DNA of 64,000 nucleotides from Treponema socranskii subsp. buccale (GCF_024181585.1 NZ_CP054258.1:2666001-2730000); one strand, 5' to 3'. Counted from the first letter of the stretch, positions 52,924 through 62,733 are shown. A program made the numbers and translations. Notes: a model not told the origin generated them from the sequence alone.

Positions 52924-53250
52924 TCCATCGAAGCGAAAACGGCGCATGAAAAAGAAATCGTCGGAGAAATGATACGGCTGTATTGCAGAAAAAAACACGG
53001 CATGAAAAAATCGTTGTGCTCCGAGTGCGGCGCGCTCTATGCGTATGCGCTCGGAAAAATCGACAAGTGTCCGTTTATGAAAGAAAAAACGTTTTGCTCG
53101 GCATGTAAAGTGCACTGTTATTCGCAGGAGATGAGAAATAAAATCAAAACGGTTATGCGGTTTTCGGGACCGCGGATGCTGTTATATCACCCGATCCTCG
53201 TCATAAAGCACATGATCGTCGGTATGCAAACAAGGAAAACGCATGATTAA
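52915..53250 (+). CDS. YgbA-like 'nitrous oxide-stimulated promoter' family protein
   Basis: 111 aa. Conserved family elements are EIVGEMIRLYCRKKHG, LCSECGALYAYALGKIDKCP and KTFCSACKVHCY, giving a cluster of Cys residues (CxxC, CP, CxxC-x3-C) that may bind metal. Family members are induced by nitrosative stress in enterobacteria; the molecular role is unknown. In anaerobes they often occur with the ABC pair and YbaN found here. It overlaps the next gene by eight bases. No Shine-Dalgarno site is present and the promoter implies a leaderless mRNA. Confidence 0.85.
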   Translation: MDNSIEAKTAHEKEIVGEMIRLYCRKKHGMKKSLCSECGALYAYALGKIDKCPFMKEKTFCSACKVHCYSQEMRNKIKTVMRFSGPRMLLYHPILVIKHMIVGMQTRKTHD

Positions 53251-54979
53251 AATTCGTTTAATAAAATTGCTGTCGCACGCAAAAAAATTCGTGCTTTTGC
53301 AAGTGCTCTGCCAATGGATTTCGCTGCTCTGCCAAATAGCGATCGTCTTTTTTATAAGCGATATCGTACAAAAACTATTCGTTCATGAGTCGATCGCCCC
53401 TCTCGCCCCGCTGTACGCCGGTGCGGCACTGTGCTGCTTTGTCATCCGCTTCGCATCCGACCGCTTCTACGTCGCCGCATCGCACAAAGCGAGCGCCGAT
53501 GTAAAAATAACGCTCCGAAAGCACATGTACGAAAAGCTTTTGCGCTTGGGCGCTTCATATCGAAACTCCGCGCCGACTGCGGAAATCGTACAGCTCGCTT
53601 CCGACGGCGTCGAACAGCTCGAAATCTATTTCGGAAAATATCTTTCGCAGTTCGGCTACAGTCTGCTCGCGCCTTTAACGCTCTTTGCGGTTTTATCCTT
53701 TGTCAGCATAAAGGCGAGCGCCGTACTGCTTTTGTGCGTACCGCTCATTCCCCTTTCGATCGCACTCATCATGAAAATCGCAAAATACCTTTTGCGAAAA
53801 TACTGGGGACTCTATGCAAAACTCGGTGACGGCTTTTTGGAAAATTTGCAGGGATTGACGACATTGAAAATCTATCGCGCCGATGAACAAAAGGCGGCCG
53901 AAATGGACAGGGAGGCCGAAAACTTCCGACGGATTACGATGAAAGTGCTTTCCATGCAGCTGAACAGCACGAGCGTTATGGACATTATGGCGTACGGCGG
54001 AGCGGCAATCGGCATGATCATCGCTCTCGGCGAATTCGCGCGCGGAGAAGTTACGCTCGGCGGCTGCCTTATGATCGTATTGCTCGCTGCGGAATTTTTT
54101 ATTCCGTTGAGACTGCTCGGCTCTTTTTTTCACGTTGCGATGAACGGTATGGCGGCATCCGATAAAATATTCGCGCTGCTCGATCTGCCGGAAGAAAACG
54201 AGCGTCCCGCCGTCCTTTCAGGCGCTTCCGTCGCCGTCGAGTTTTCGGACGTTTCGTTCGCATATTCTCCCGAGCGGAATATATTGAAAGATATTTCGCT
54301 CGCGTGCAAACCGAAATCGCTCACGGCGATCGTCGGAAAATCGGGCTCGGGCAAAAGCACGATCGCTTCCCTTATTATGACGCGCAATAAAGGTTATTCG
54401 GGCAGTATCCGTTTTAATAAAACGGAACTCGCTTCGATACGCGAAGACGCCGTTATGAACGCGGCGACGCTCGTCACGCATGAAAGTTATCTGTTTAAGG
54501 GAACTGTCGAATACAATCTGCACATGGGAAATGCGGACGCTTCGGAAAAGGATATGCAGAACGCATTGCAAAAAGTCAACTTGTGGGATTTTTTGCAAAC
54601 GCAAAAGGGACTTAAAACGGAGCTTTCGGAAAAGGGAGACAATTTGTCGGGAGGTCAGCGCCAACGCCTCGCACTCGCCCGCGCATTGCTTCACGACAGC
54701 GCCGTCTACGTATTCGATGAAGCCACTTCGAACATCGATGCGGAAAGCGAAGCGATGATTATGGACGTCGTCAAAGCTTTGGCAAAAAAGAAAACCGTTA
54801 TCGTCATCTCCCATAAACTCTCGAATATCACCGGCGCTTCGTGCATATACATGCTCGACGACGGCGCGATAGTCGAATCGGGTACGCATGACGAATTGAT
54901 AAAAGCAAAGGGTAACTATGCCGCCATGTACAACGCACAGCATAAACTCGAAACCTATGCGGAGGAGGCAAAACGATGA
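53243..54979 (+). CDS. ABC exporter half-transporter (membrane + ATPase), first of a pair
   Basis: 578 aa. An N-terminal six-helix domain (to about residue 310) precedes the ATPase with Walker A AIVGKSGSGKST, signature LSGGQRQRLALARALL, Walker B VYVFDEATSNID and switch ISHKLS. It is of the CydD/siderophore-exporter type. Four-base overlap (ATGA) with the second half-transporter indicates a heterodimer. CydDC exports cysteine or glutathione and affects haem assembly; other relatives handle siderophores or haem. The substrate cannot be told from sequence. Confidence 0.9.
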   Translation: MIKIRLIKLLSHAKKFVLLQVLCQWISLLCQIAIVFFISDIVQKLFVHESIAPLAPLYAGAALCCFVIRFASDRFYVAASHKASADVKITLRKHMYEKLLRLGASYRNSAPTAEIVQLASDGVEQLEIYFGKYLSQFGYSLLAPLTLFAVLSFVSIKASAVLLLCVPLIPLSIALIMKIAKYLLRKYWGLYAKLGDGFLENLQGLTTLKIYRADEQKAAEMDREAENFRRITMKVLSMQLNSTSVMDIMAYGGAAIGMIIALGEFARGEVTLGGCLMIVLLAAEFFIPLRLLGSFFHVAMNGMAASDKIFALLDLPEENERPAVLSGASVAVEFSDVSFAYSPERNILKDISLACKPKSLTAIVGKSGSGKSTIASLIMTRNKGYSGSIRFNKTELASIREDAVMNAATLVTHESYLFKGTVEYNLHMGNADASEKDMQNALQKVNLWDFLQTQKGLKTELSEKGDNLSGGQRQRLALARALLHDSAVYVFDEATSNIDAESEAMIMDVVKALAKKKTVIVISHKLSNITGASCIYMLDDGAIVESGTHDELIKAKGNYAAMYNAQHKLETYAEEAKR

Positions 54980-56682
54980 ACCGAAATTTTCACAGCCGCA
55001 CGGACGGAAAAAACGCATTTTCGATTATGGCGCGCCTCATCGTCCTCGTACGAACGCTCCTTCCCGTCATGCTGCTTGCGATCTTTTTCGGCAGCATCGG
55101 CCACTTGTGCGCGATAGCCGTAACGGTGTCGGCAGCTTCCGGAATCGCGGGCATCACCGGGCAAAGCGCGCCCCTGCTGCCGCTTCGGGTCTTGCCGTAC
55201 TTTTTGATCGCGTTTGCAGTGTGCCGCGGCGTCTTCCACTATGCGGAACAGTACTGCAATCACTTTATCGCATTCAAACTGCTTGCGGTCATCAGGCACC
55301 GCATCTTTGCAAAACTCCGCGAACTCTGCCCCGCAAAGCTCGAAGGCAGAGACAAAGGCAATCTCATTTCGATAATAACGTCGGACATCGAACTGCTCGA
55401 AGTCTTTTACGCGCACACGATTTCACCGGTAGCGATCGCGCTCATCGTGTCGACGTGCATGACCGTCTTTATATGGCACGGAAGCGCCGCGGCCGGCATC
55501 ATCGCTCTATGTGCGTATATAACGATCGGCTTTGTCATCCCGCTCACGAACGCAAAGCTCGGAGGTGCGGAGGGTCTCAAGTTTCGAAACGCGTTCGGAG
55601 CGCTCGGAAGCTTCGTGCTCGATTCGCTTCGCGGCCTGGACGAAACGATTCAATACGGCTGCGGCAAAAAGCGCTTATCCGAATTGATAAAGCGCTCGCA
55701 GGAACTGACAGCTGCGCAAAAAAAACTTTCGGCGCTCGAATCCTATCAGCGCGCCATTACCGATTTCGTCATACTTGCCTTCGACGCGGCGGCTTTTTGC
55801 CTGCTACTCCGATCTTTTTTTACCGGCAGCGTTTCGCTCGGAAGCGTCGTCGTAACGACAACCGCTTTGATGAGTTCGTTCGGGCCGGTCGTCGCGCTGT
55901 CGAATCTTTCGAATAATTTGATGCAGACGCTTGCAAGCGGAAAGAGAGTCCTCTCCCTGCTCGATGAAAAACCTGTCGTCGAAGAAGTGACAAGCGGCAG
56001 TACGAACGACGAAACCGCCGAAAAAGCTTTTGCCGTAAACGGCATCGATATTGCAAACGCTGATTTTTCTTACGGCGCGGAAAACATCCTGACGAATTTT
56101 TCGCTCAAAATTCCCGGACAAAAGATTTTCGGCATTCACGGGCCGTCCGGCTGCGGCAAATCGACGCTTTTAAAATTGCTCATGCGCTTTTGGGACGTGC
56201 AGTCGGGAAGCGTTTCGCTTTCGAAAAAAGACATACGGACGATTGATACGGCATCCCTCCGAGCTGCGGAATCCTACGTCACGCAGGAAACATCCCTCTT
56301 CCGCGATACGATTGCGAACAATATCGCAATCGGCAAAATCGGCGCGTCTCGAAAAGAGATAATCGATGCCGCGAAAAAAGCGTCGCTCGACGAATTCGTC
56401 TCTTCGCTTCCCGACGGATACGACACGGAAGTCGGAGAACTGGGGAGCACGTTGTCAGGCGGAGAGCGGCAGCGCATAGGACTTGCCCGCGCCTTTTTGC
56501 ACGATGCGCCGATCATGTTTTTGGACGAACCGACGAGCAACCTCGATTCGCTGAACGAAGGCATTATCTTAAAATCGCTCAACGAAAAATCAAAACGTAA
56601 AACCGTCGTCATCGTATCGCATCGAATGTCGACGCTGAATATCGCACACAGCATCTTTGAAATGCAAAAGGAATCAACATGA
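54976..56682 (+). CDS. ABC exporter half-transporter, second of the pair
   Basis: 568 aa with the same layout. ATPase motifs: [45 protein letters not shown] and VSHRMS. Both halves retain the catalytic Glu after Walker B, so both ATP sites should be active. The membrane domain includes [15 protein letters not shown] and a CydC-like coupling region. It overlaps the YbaN gene by four bases, closing a four-gene operon driven from 52.9 kb. Confidence 0.9.
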   Translation: MNRNFHSRTDGKNAFSIMARLIVLVRTLLPVMLLAIFFGSIGHLCAIAVTVSAASGIAGITGQSAPLLPLRVLPYFLIAFAVCRGVFHYAEQYCNHFIAFKLLAVIRHRIFAKLRELCPAKLEGRDKGNLISIITSDIELLEVFYAHTISPVAIALIVSTCMTVFIWHGSAAAGIIALCAYITIGFVIPLTNAKLGGAEGLKFRNAFGALGSFVLDSLRGLDETIQYGCGKKRLSELIKRSQELTAAQKKLSALESYQRAITDFVILAFDAAAFCLLLRSFFTGSVSLGSVVVTTTALMSSFGPVVALSNLSNNLMQTLASGKRVLSLLDEKPVVEEVTSGSTNDETAEKAFAVNGIDIANADFSYGAENILTNFSLKIPGQKIFGIHGPSGCGKSTLLKLLMRFWDVQSGSVSLSKKDIRTIDTASLRAAESYVTQETSLFRDTIANNIAIGKIGASRKEIIDAAKKASLDEFVSSLPDGYDTEVGELGSTLSGGERQRIGLARAFLHDAPIMFLDEPTSNLDSLNEGIILKSLNEKSKRKTVVIVSHRMSTLNIAHSIFEMQKEST

Positions 56683-57119
56683 AAAACCCGATTCGCATCT
56701 TGTGGATAATACTCGGTTTTATCTCACTGGGATTAGGCACCGTCGGTATCGCACTGCCGATTCTTCCGACCGTACCGTTTTATTTGGCAACCGTTTTTTG
56801 CTTTGCCAAAAGTTCGAAAAGATTACACGACTGGTTTATAGGCACATCGCTGTATAAAAAGCATTTGGAAAGTTTCGTCGAGCATAAAGCGATGACGCTG
56901 AAAACGAAAATTTCGGTTATCGCTACGGTGACGGCGGTGATGCTTACGGGCTTTATCATGATGAAGCGCGTACCCGTCGGAAGGATTTGTCTCGCCGTAG
57001 TGTGGATATGCCACATCGTCTACTTTTTGTTCGGCGTAAAAACGCTGCGTAACGAAGAGCAAAACCGATGCGGCGATATCGATACGGCACAAGATTCGGA
57101 AAACGATAGAGCCGTTTAA
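56679..57119 (+). CDS. ybaN: YbaN/DUF454 inner-membrane protein
   Basis: 146 aa. [20 protein letters not shown] with [20 protein letters not shown] and [18 protein letters not shown] are the signature of YbaN (DUF454). Two further helices follow ([15 protein letters not shown] and [16 protein letters not shown]). Its function is not known; it is often next to haem or iron transport genes. The C-terminal tail is hydrophilic. Confidence 0.9.
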   Translation: MKNPIRILWIILGFISLGLGTVGIALPILPTVPFYLATVFCFAKSSKRLHDWFIGTSLYKKHLESFVEHKAMTLKTKISVIATVTAVMLTGFIMMKRVPVGRICLAVVWICHIVYFLFGVKTLRNEEQNRCGDIDTAQDSENDRAV

Positions 57120-57129
57120 AATAAACGAA

Positions 57130-57290
57130 ACGCAGCGGACGCGAAGGCCGACGCCGCTTTCGCTTGTCGTGCGTGAGGGATTGGAGAGGCGAAAGTTCCG
57201 GAGCGAGCGATGAGCGAGCGGAGGAATGAAGCGCGTGAGCGCGGAACCTCGAAAAGCCCGACCCGAGCGGAGCGAGGGACACGCCCTGAA
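57130..57290. repeat. GC-rich intergenic repeat, related to 13935-14040
   Basis: Runs of GAGCGAGCG, AAGCGCGTGAGCGCGG and GCCCGACCCGAGCGGAGCGAG, followed by ATTATTAATTATTAAT. On the reverse strand it shares ordered blocks with the 13.9-kb repeat. It fills most of the gap between YbaN and the next promoter at 57416; no gene is seen. Confidence 0.4.
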
Positions 57291-57415
57291 AATTATTAAT
57301 TATTAATCGTATTTCGCCCCGGGCAAGCGGAAGCCGCCGACACCGTGTTCGATTACCGTAACTTTGCATTCGAGCATAAAGGCGGTGCGCTTTTACTATT
57401 TTCGAATGCGGTCAA

Positions 57416-57444
57416 TTGACAACGGGATTTTTCTCAATTATACT
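57416..57444 (+). promoter_or_regulatory. promoter of the MalK-like gene
   Basis: TTGACA (57416-57421), 17 bp, TATACT (57439-57444). The expected leader is about 147 bases and contains a near-perfect hairpin GCATCTGTTT/AAACGGATGC (57484-57508). Confidence 0.75.
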
Positions 57445-57556
57445 GAAACACAATCCGGTAAAAACACAGGCGCAATCGCTTATGCATCTGTTTTACACAA
57501 ACGGATGCGTGCTTGTATTCTATTTATCGTTTTATAGTTTGCGAGGAAAATGTATT

Positions 57557-57610
57557 ATGGTCAAAAAAAATTTATTTAAAACACCGGAGGTTACTATATG
57601 CCGCGGATAG
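57557..57610 (+). CDS. possible 17-aa leader peptide overlapping the MalK-like start
   Basis: MVKKNLFKTPEVTICRG, with AGGA nine bases before its ATG. Its stop lies 13 bases inside the downstream gene, in another frame, so ribosomes finishing it could restart at the ATG at 57598. The MalK-like gene also has its own GGAGG. Coding is not demonstrated; it may be chance. Confidence 0.3.
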   Translation: MVKKNLFKTPEVTICRG

Positions 57611-58710
57611 AATTACACGATGTTTCAAAACGATGGGGCGATTTTGTCGGAGTCAATCACCTCAATATCGTTATCGAAGACAGAGAATTCATCACGCTGC
57701 TCGGTCCGTCCGGCTGCGGAAAGACGACGACGCTGCGCATGATCGCGGGGCTTGAAACGCCGACGGAGGGCAGGATCACCATCGGCGATACGGTCGTTTT
57801 CGATTCGGAAAAAGGCATCAACGTTTCGCCCGACAAACGCGATATCGGCTTTTTGTTTCAAAACTACGCATTGTGGCCGCACATGACTGTGTATAAAAAT
57901 ATCGCCTTCGGTCTTGAAAATTTAAAATGGCCGAAAAGCAAAATCGAAGAGCGCGTACGGGAAGTTTTAACGACTTTAAAAATCGAAGAATTCAAAGACC
58001 GCTATCCGGCCGAATTGTCGGGCGGACAGCAGCAGCGCGTCGCAATCGCACGGACGCTCGCGCCCAAACCGAAAGTGCTTTTTATGGACGAGCCGCTTTC
58101 AAACCTCGACGCAAAACTGCGCAGCGAAATGCGCACGGAATTGAAGCGTCTGCATTCGGATACGAACTCGACTTTCGTCTACGTTACGCACGACCAGCTC
58201 GAAGCGATGACGCTTGCGACGCGCATCTGTTTAATCGAAAAGGGCGACCTGCAGCAGTACGATCCGCCGCTCGTCGTCTACAATCGGCCGGCGAATTTGT
58301 TCGTTGCGGATTTTATCGGAAACCCGACGATGAATTTCGTTCCGGCAAAAGCGAAGCAGACGGCGAAAAACGAACTCGCGGTACAATTTTTCGGCATCGA
58401 TGCGGTTTTCGCGTGCGAAAAAGACGTGCAGCTTGAAAGAGAAGACGTCATCATCGGTATCCGTCCGGAATTTCTTCCGATCAGGGACAGCGGCGCAATC
58501 GAGGGGCTTGCGTATTCGACGCTTCCGTCGGGTATGGAAACGATCGTCAAAATCAACCTCAAGGGCGATATTTTATCTTCCGTCGTATTCGGTTCGATCG
58601 ATTATGCGGTCGATAAGCCGATCCGTTTCGACATCGTGGGCGACGATATCATCGTCTTCGATACCGAAACGAAAAAAAATATCTGCCTCGGCTCCGTCAA
58701 GGTAAAATAA
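57598..58710 (+). CDS. sugar ABC transporter ATPase, MalK/UgpC type
   Basis: 370 aa. Walker A LLGPSGCGKTTTLRMIAGLE, Q-loop FLFQNYALWPHMTVYKN, signature LSGGQQQRVAIARTLA, Walker B VLFMDEPLSNLDAKLR and H-loop VTHDQLEAM. The C-terminal 130 residues form a TOBE-type regulatory domain (VIIGIRPEFLPI). No permease or binding-protein gene is adjacent, so it is an orphan, like MsmK of streptococci, and may serve several sugar importers made elsewhere. GGAGG precedes the ATG. Confidence 0.92.
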   Translation: MPRIELHDVSKRWGDFVGVNHLNIVIEDREFITLLGPSGCGKTTTLRMIAGLETPTEGRITIGDTVVFDSEKGINVSPDKRDIGFLFQNYALWPHMTVYKNIAFGLENLKWPKSKIEERVREVLTTLKIEEFKDRYPAELSGGQQQRVAIARTLAPKPKVLFMDEPLSNLDAKLRSEMRTELKRLHSDTNSTFVYVTHDQLEAMTLATRICLIEKGDLQQYDPPLVVYNRPANLFVADFIGNPTMNFVPAKAKQTAKNELAVQFFGIDAVFACEKDVQLEREDVIIGIRPEFLPIRDSGAIEGLAYSTLPSGMETIVKINLKGDILSSVVFGSIDYAVDKPIRFDIVGDDIIVFDTETKKNICLGSVKVK

Positions 58711-58726
58711 TAATTGACCTGAATAT

Positions 58727-58930
58727 CGAGTTTGGAAAGTATCAGCTAATAGCGCTATGTTTACGGCGAGAACTTCGTTCGGCTTCGCCTCACTACCGAG
58801 TTTGCTTTGCAAACTCGCCGTGTAAGCCGCGGTCGAGCTTTTAAAGACAGGCTTCCGCAAGCCTAACGCTCGAAACGGCACGCAGCCGGAACCTCGCCGC
58901 AAACATACTTTTATTTATTTTCCAAACTCG
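58727..58930. mobile_element. MITE-like element, 204 bp, perfect 12-bp terminal inverted repeats
   Basis: CGAGTTTGGAAA at 58727-58738 and TTTCCAAACTCG at 58919-58930. The interior carries hairpins GGCGAGAAC...GTTCG, CCGAGTTTGCTTTGCAAACTCG and AGGCTTCCGCAAGCCT, shared with the truncated copy at 32157. No obvious target-site duplication flanks it and no coding sequence is inside. Confidence 0.7.
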
Positions 58931-58955
58931 CCATTCATTGATGCGCGAAACGGTT

Positions 58956-58989
58956 GGAAAATTTCGAGTTCTGGCAAACTCGAAATTCC
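58956..58989. terminator. hairpin between convergent genes
   Basis: AATTTCGAGTT (58960-58970) pairs with AACTCGAAATT (58977-58987), flanked by GGAA/TTCC, between the MalK-like and trkH genes. No long T run, so termination is plausible but not certain. Confidence 0.5.
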
Positions 58990-59033
58990 GGCTAATTATT
59001 AAAACGACCGGAGCGCGGCTTTGCGTTCCGGTT

Positions 59034-60479
59034 TTATTTTTTCCAAAATGCGGGCAGGAAATACAAAATCATCGTATAGAGTTCGAGCCGTCCGGCGAGC
59101 ATCGCAAACGAATACCACCATTTGACCGCATCGGGGAGGAAACCGTAATTGCACGCCGGTCCCAATTTTCCGAAACCCGGCCCGACGTTTCCGACCATCG
59201 ACAGCGCACCCGTCAAAGCGCTGAACAAATCCAAATCGAAAAGGCAGCCGATCGCCGTCGTGATAAACACGAGCAAAAGATACAGCGAAACGAAGGCGGC
59301 GACGTTCGGCACCAAATCTTTGCCGGCAACTTTTCCGTTTAAGCGAATATTGAATATACCGTGCGGGTGCAGCATTTTTTCGGTTTCGTTGTGCAGCTGT
59401 TTTGCGAGGACGACCCAGCGCACGACTTTTATACCGCCTCCGGTAGAGCCTGCGCAGCCGCCTAAAAAATAGAGTATAAAAATTAATAATTGTGCAGTCG
59501 GCGCCCACGTCGTAAAATCGGCGGTAGCGAATCCCGTTGTCGTCAAAATCGACGCAACTTGAAACGAACCGTATCTGAGCGCCTGCAAAAACGAACCGTA
59601 CTGTTTAGCGATAACGAATGCAATACCGAGCGTGGCCGCAATAAAAACGGCGAAATACGCTTTTAATTCCGAGTTATCGCGGATCTCGGAAAATTTTCCG
59701 GTGACGGCGTAGTAGTATAAACTGAAGTTGATTCCCGACAAAAACATAAACACCGTACAGATGACGTCGATCGAAACGGAACCGTATGTACCGACGCTCG
59801 AATTTTTCGTCGAAAAGCCGCCGGTGCCGAGCGTCGCAAACGCGTGCGAAAGCGCGTCGATAAAATCCATACCGGCAAACAAGAGCAGCGCCGTCTGCAC
59901 GGCAGTAAGTACGCCGTAGGAAAGCCACAAAATCTTTGCAGTCGTCGTAATTTTCGGCGTCACTTTGCCTTTTTCAGGACCTGTCGTCTCCGCTTTAATG
60001 AGCTGGAAGCCGCCGACGCCGAGAAGAGGCAAAAGCGCGACGGTGAGCGCGACGATACCCATACCGCCGAGCCAGTGCATTTCGCACCGCCACAGATTGA
60101 TGCTTCGCGGCAGCGATTCGACTTCGCTCAAAATCGTCGCCCCCGTCGTCGAAAAGCCGCTGACGCTTTCGAAGATAGCATCGGCGAAGTGCGGAATCGC
60201 GCGGCTGCAATAAAGCGGCAGCGCACCGAACACGCTTCCGCAAATCCACGCGAGTGCGACGATGACGAAAGTGCCGCGCGTCGAAAGGCGTATTTCCGTC
60301 TTTCGACCGGCGATAAAGATGACGATCGCCGCAATCCAGCTGGCTATCATCGGAACGGCGAAAGAAGCGATGACGGCGGTCTCTCCGAGCGCAAGCGCCG
60401 TTCCGATCGGAATTAAAAACGAAACACCGATAAATGCGACGATGATCGATATGATTTTTAAAAACGTTAAAACCGCCAT
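59034..60479 (-). CDS. trkH: Trk-type potassium uptake protein, membrane subunit
   Basis: 481 aa. Four pore motifs are visible, among them FSTTGATILSEVESLPRSI, ATLGTGGFSTKNSSVGTY, LTTTGFATADFTTW and GNVGPGFGKLGP, each with the selectivity Gly. About 10-12 membrane helices. Partner trkA begins 9 bp upstream on the same strand. It imports K+ with Na+ or H+ coupling and needs the TrkA ring for gating. Confidence 0.95.
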   Translation of the reverse strand: MAVLTFLKIISIIVAFIGVSFLIPIGTALALGETAVIASFAVPMIASWIAAIVIFIAGRKTEIRLSTRGTFVIVALAWICGSVFGALPLYCSRAIPHFADAIFESVSGFSTTGATILSEVESLPRSINLWRCEMHWLGGMGIVALTVALLPLLGVGGFQLIKAETTGPEKGKVTPKITTTAKILWLSYGVLTAVQTALLLFAGMDFIDALSHAFATLGTGGFSTKNSSVGTYGSVSIDVICTVFMFLSGINFSLYYYAVTGKFSEIRDNSELKAYFAVFIAATLGIAFVIAKQYGSFLQALRYGSFQVASILTTTGFATADFTTWAPTAQLLIFILYFLGGCAGSTGGGIKVVRWVVLAKQLHNETEKMLHPHGIFNIRLNGKVAGKDLVPNVAAFVSLYLLLVFITTAIGCLFDLDLFSALTGALSMVGNVGPGFGKLGPACNYGFLPDAVKWWYSFAMLAGRLELYTMILYFLPAFWKK

Positions 60480-60488
60480 GATGCGCCC

Positions 60489-61934
60489 CTATTTTACGCT
60501 GCCGCCGAAAAACGAAACGACATTGCCATTTTCTTCCGCGACGGTGATAAGGATAACGTGATCGCCCGCATTGAGGCGCGTATCGCCGACGGGTATTTCG
60601 TAAATCGGCGAATCGTATTTTTTGATAAGAAGGATTAAAAACACGCCGGGGTTTGCGATGTCGCGGAGCGTTTTATTGATCGCCTTCGAATCGCCGGGGA
60701 GAACGCACTCGATGATTTCCAAATCACCGGTCGTCACAGTGTGAATTTCTTTAACAAATTTTCCCCGCAGATGGCTCATAATCGAATCGACGACGGCATC
60801 GCGGATCGGAACGGGTACGTCGACGCCGAGCTTCCGCGCAATCGCCGAAAAGGCCGAACTCGTGACAAGGCTTATCGATTTGCCGACACCGAGCGACTCG
60901 AGGTAGGCTGCGAGCACCATGTTCATTTCGTGATTGTGCGTCGCGCAGATCGCCAAATCGAACGACGCGATCCCTTCTTCCTGCAAAAACGCTTCGTCCG
61001 TCGCGTCGGCACAAAAAACCTTTGCCGACGGGAAGCGCTCGGATGCGGTTTTCGTCAGCTCTTCGTCGCTGTCGATGATGACGAATTTTTGCGGACGCTT
61101 GATCACCTGCTTTGAAAACAGATCGAAGAGCGAGCGTTTTTCTTTCGGCGGAATCAATCGTTCCGCGATGATCGTGCCGATTCTTCCCGCTCCGATAAGC
61201 GCGATGTTTTTCAATTCTTTTTGCTCGGAACCGCAGAGCGCGAGCAGTTCGGAAACGTTTTCTTTTGCGACGATCACGCCGATGCTGTCGCCGGGATTGA
61301 GAAGCGTATTGCCGCTCGGAAGAGAGGTTTTGCCGTTTTCTTCGACGTACGCGATGAGGAACGGCTTATCGATGAGCGTACGGACGGTCTGCAGTTTTTG
61401 CCCCGCAAGCTTGCTTCCTTTTGCGACCGTCATGCGCGTCAGCTCGTACGCATTGTTTCCGAAAACCTGCACATCGCTCACCGCGCCGTTTTCGACCGCT
61501 TGAACGACCGCTTCGCCGGCTTCCACGTCGGGATGGATCATATAATCGATTCCGTACAGCGGACGATGCTTTCCGCCGAACGAATCCGCGTGACTCTTTT
61601 TTGCAGCCGCCGTGTTGACGTAGTACGCGTAGTTGCGTACGCGCGCGATCTTTACGATATCGGGATATACCGCATCGACGAGCGAACAGGTTATCATATT
61701 CACTTCGTCGTTTTCCGTAACGCATACGAGCGCGTCCGCTTTCGCGATACCCGCTTCTTCGAGCGTTTCCAAATCGTTGCCGTCGGCGAGCATCACCGTA
61801 CAGTCAAGCTGATTCGAAACGTGACGCACATTGTTTTCATCGTTGTCGATAATCGCGACGGTATTTTTTTCGTTGATCAATAATTTTGCAAGCTGCACGC
61901 CGGTAAAACCGGCACCGATAATAACGATCCGCAT
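60489..61934 (-). CDS. trkA: Trk system NAD-binding regulatory subunit
   Basis: 481 aa. Two RCK repeats: Rossmann motif MRIVIIGAGFTGVQLAKLLI with conserved Asp in AIIDNDENNVR, and a second IALIGAGRIGTIIAERLI with VIIDSDEELTK. Each RCK_N is followed by a RCK_C domain (GSKLAGQKLQTVRTLID-type). It gates TrkH in response to nucleotides. It is the first gene of a two-gene operon with trkH. Confidence 0.95.
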   Translation of the reverse strand: MRIVIIGAGFTGVQLAKLLINEKNTVAIIDNDENNVRHVSNQLDCTVMLADGNDLETLEEAGIAKADALVCVTENDEVNMITCSLVDAVYPDIVKIARVRNYAYYVNTAAAKKSHADSFGGKHRPLYGIDYMIHPDVEAGEAVVQAVENGAVSDVQVFGNNAYELTRMTVAKGSKLAGQKLQTVRTLIDKPFLIAYVEENGKTSLPSGNTLLNPGDSIGVIVAKENVSELLALCGSEQKELKNIALIGAGRIGTIIAERLIPPKEKRSLFDLFSKQVIKRPQKFVIIDSDEELTKTASERFPSAKVFCADATDEAFLQEEGIASFDLAICATHNHEMNMVLAAYLESLGVGKSISLVTSSAFSAIARKLGVDVPVPIRDAVVDSIMSHLRGKFVKEIHTVTTGDLEIIECVLPGDSKAINKTLRDIANPGVFLILLIKKYDSPIYEIPVGDTRLNAGDHVILITVAEENGNVVSFFGGSVK

Positions 61935-61997
61935 CGAATATATTCCTTATTAATTATTATATATAATTTCGAATTTTATTAAGCGACATTAATAATA

Positions 61998-62627
61998 TTA
62001 ATTTTTATCTTCCTGCGACAATTTCGATTTTTTCCCTGCAACGACCGTTGCCGACGCGATCACCGCCGCACACACGATCGCCGCAGCCGCAGCTTCGAGC
62101 AGAGCGTTCGGAAGCAGTAAAAGCAGCACGGCGATAAAACCTTTGCCTCCCATCGCGCTCATCATCCTGCCGCCCGCAAAAACATACAGCGCGCCGACGA
62201 CAAAACACGTATGCGCAAGCGTCGAAATAAACGCGGCAAGCGCGGCGGAAACCGTTTTCGGCAAATGCGGAATGAGCGACAAAAGCCGCCATAAAAGCCA
62301 AGCGGCTACGGCAAGAAGCGCACGCGGCAAAACCGAAACGGCGGGATTGATAAAAAGCGGATCGAGCGCGCCGGTCGGCGTTATGGCCGCAAGGATTAAA
62401 CTGAACACGCCGAACACCGTGCCGACGGCGATCCCCGAAGCGAGAGCCGATGCACCTCCCGTCAGCATGACGGCGAGCAAAACCGGAATATGCATGATCG
62501 TAATCGATGCATTCGGGCCGAGAGGAATCATGCCGAGGTGGAGCGGCGGCATACCGAGTACGACGACAAGCGCACAGAGCGCGCCCGTCAATGCGATTTT
62601 TCTGTTTCGCGATACCGTTTTTTCCAT
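61998..62627 (-). CDS. ECF transporter substrate-binding (S) component
   Basis: 209 aa from ATG 62627. Five to six membrane helices, with ALTGALCALVVVLGMPPLH and PNASITIMHIPVLLAVMLTG near the N-terminus, the typical S-component layout. Substrate unknown; the general form resembles the folate/pantothenate-type and unassigned ECF_trnsprt groups. The energising ATPases and T subunit are not in the window, so it should use a shared module encoded elsewhere. The gene is separate from trkA by 63 bp. Confidence 0.75.
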   Translation of the reverse strand: MEKTVSRNRKIALTGALCALVVVLGMPPLHLGMIPLGPNASITIMHIPVLLAVMLTGGASALASGIAVGTVFGVFSLILAAITPTGALDPLFINPAVSVLPRALLAVAAWLLWRLLSLIPHLPKTVSAALAAFISTLAHTCFVVGALYVFAGGRMMSAMGGKGFIAVLLLLLPNALLEAAAAAIVCAAVIASATVVAGKKSKLSQEDKN

Positions 62628-62733
62628 ATGCTGTATCATAGCAAATTGTTATATATCTGACAACGAGCGGCAAGATATAAAAATACAAAACGGAAAATAT
62701 GCAGTGCGGCGCTCTCTATTGTAAAATATGTAC

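Noticed and set aside
57445-57597. Riboswitch in the leader of the MalK-like gene
   Set aside because: Only one hairpin is seen; no known aptamer consensus could be matched.
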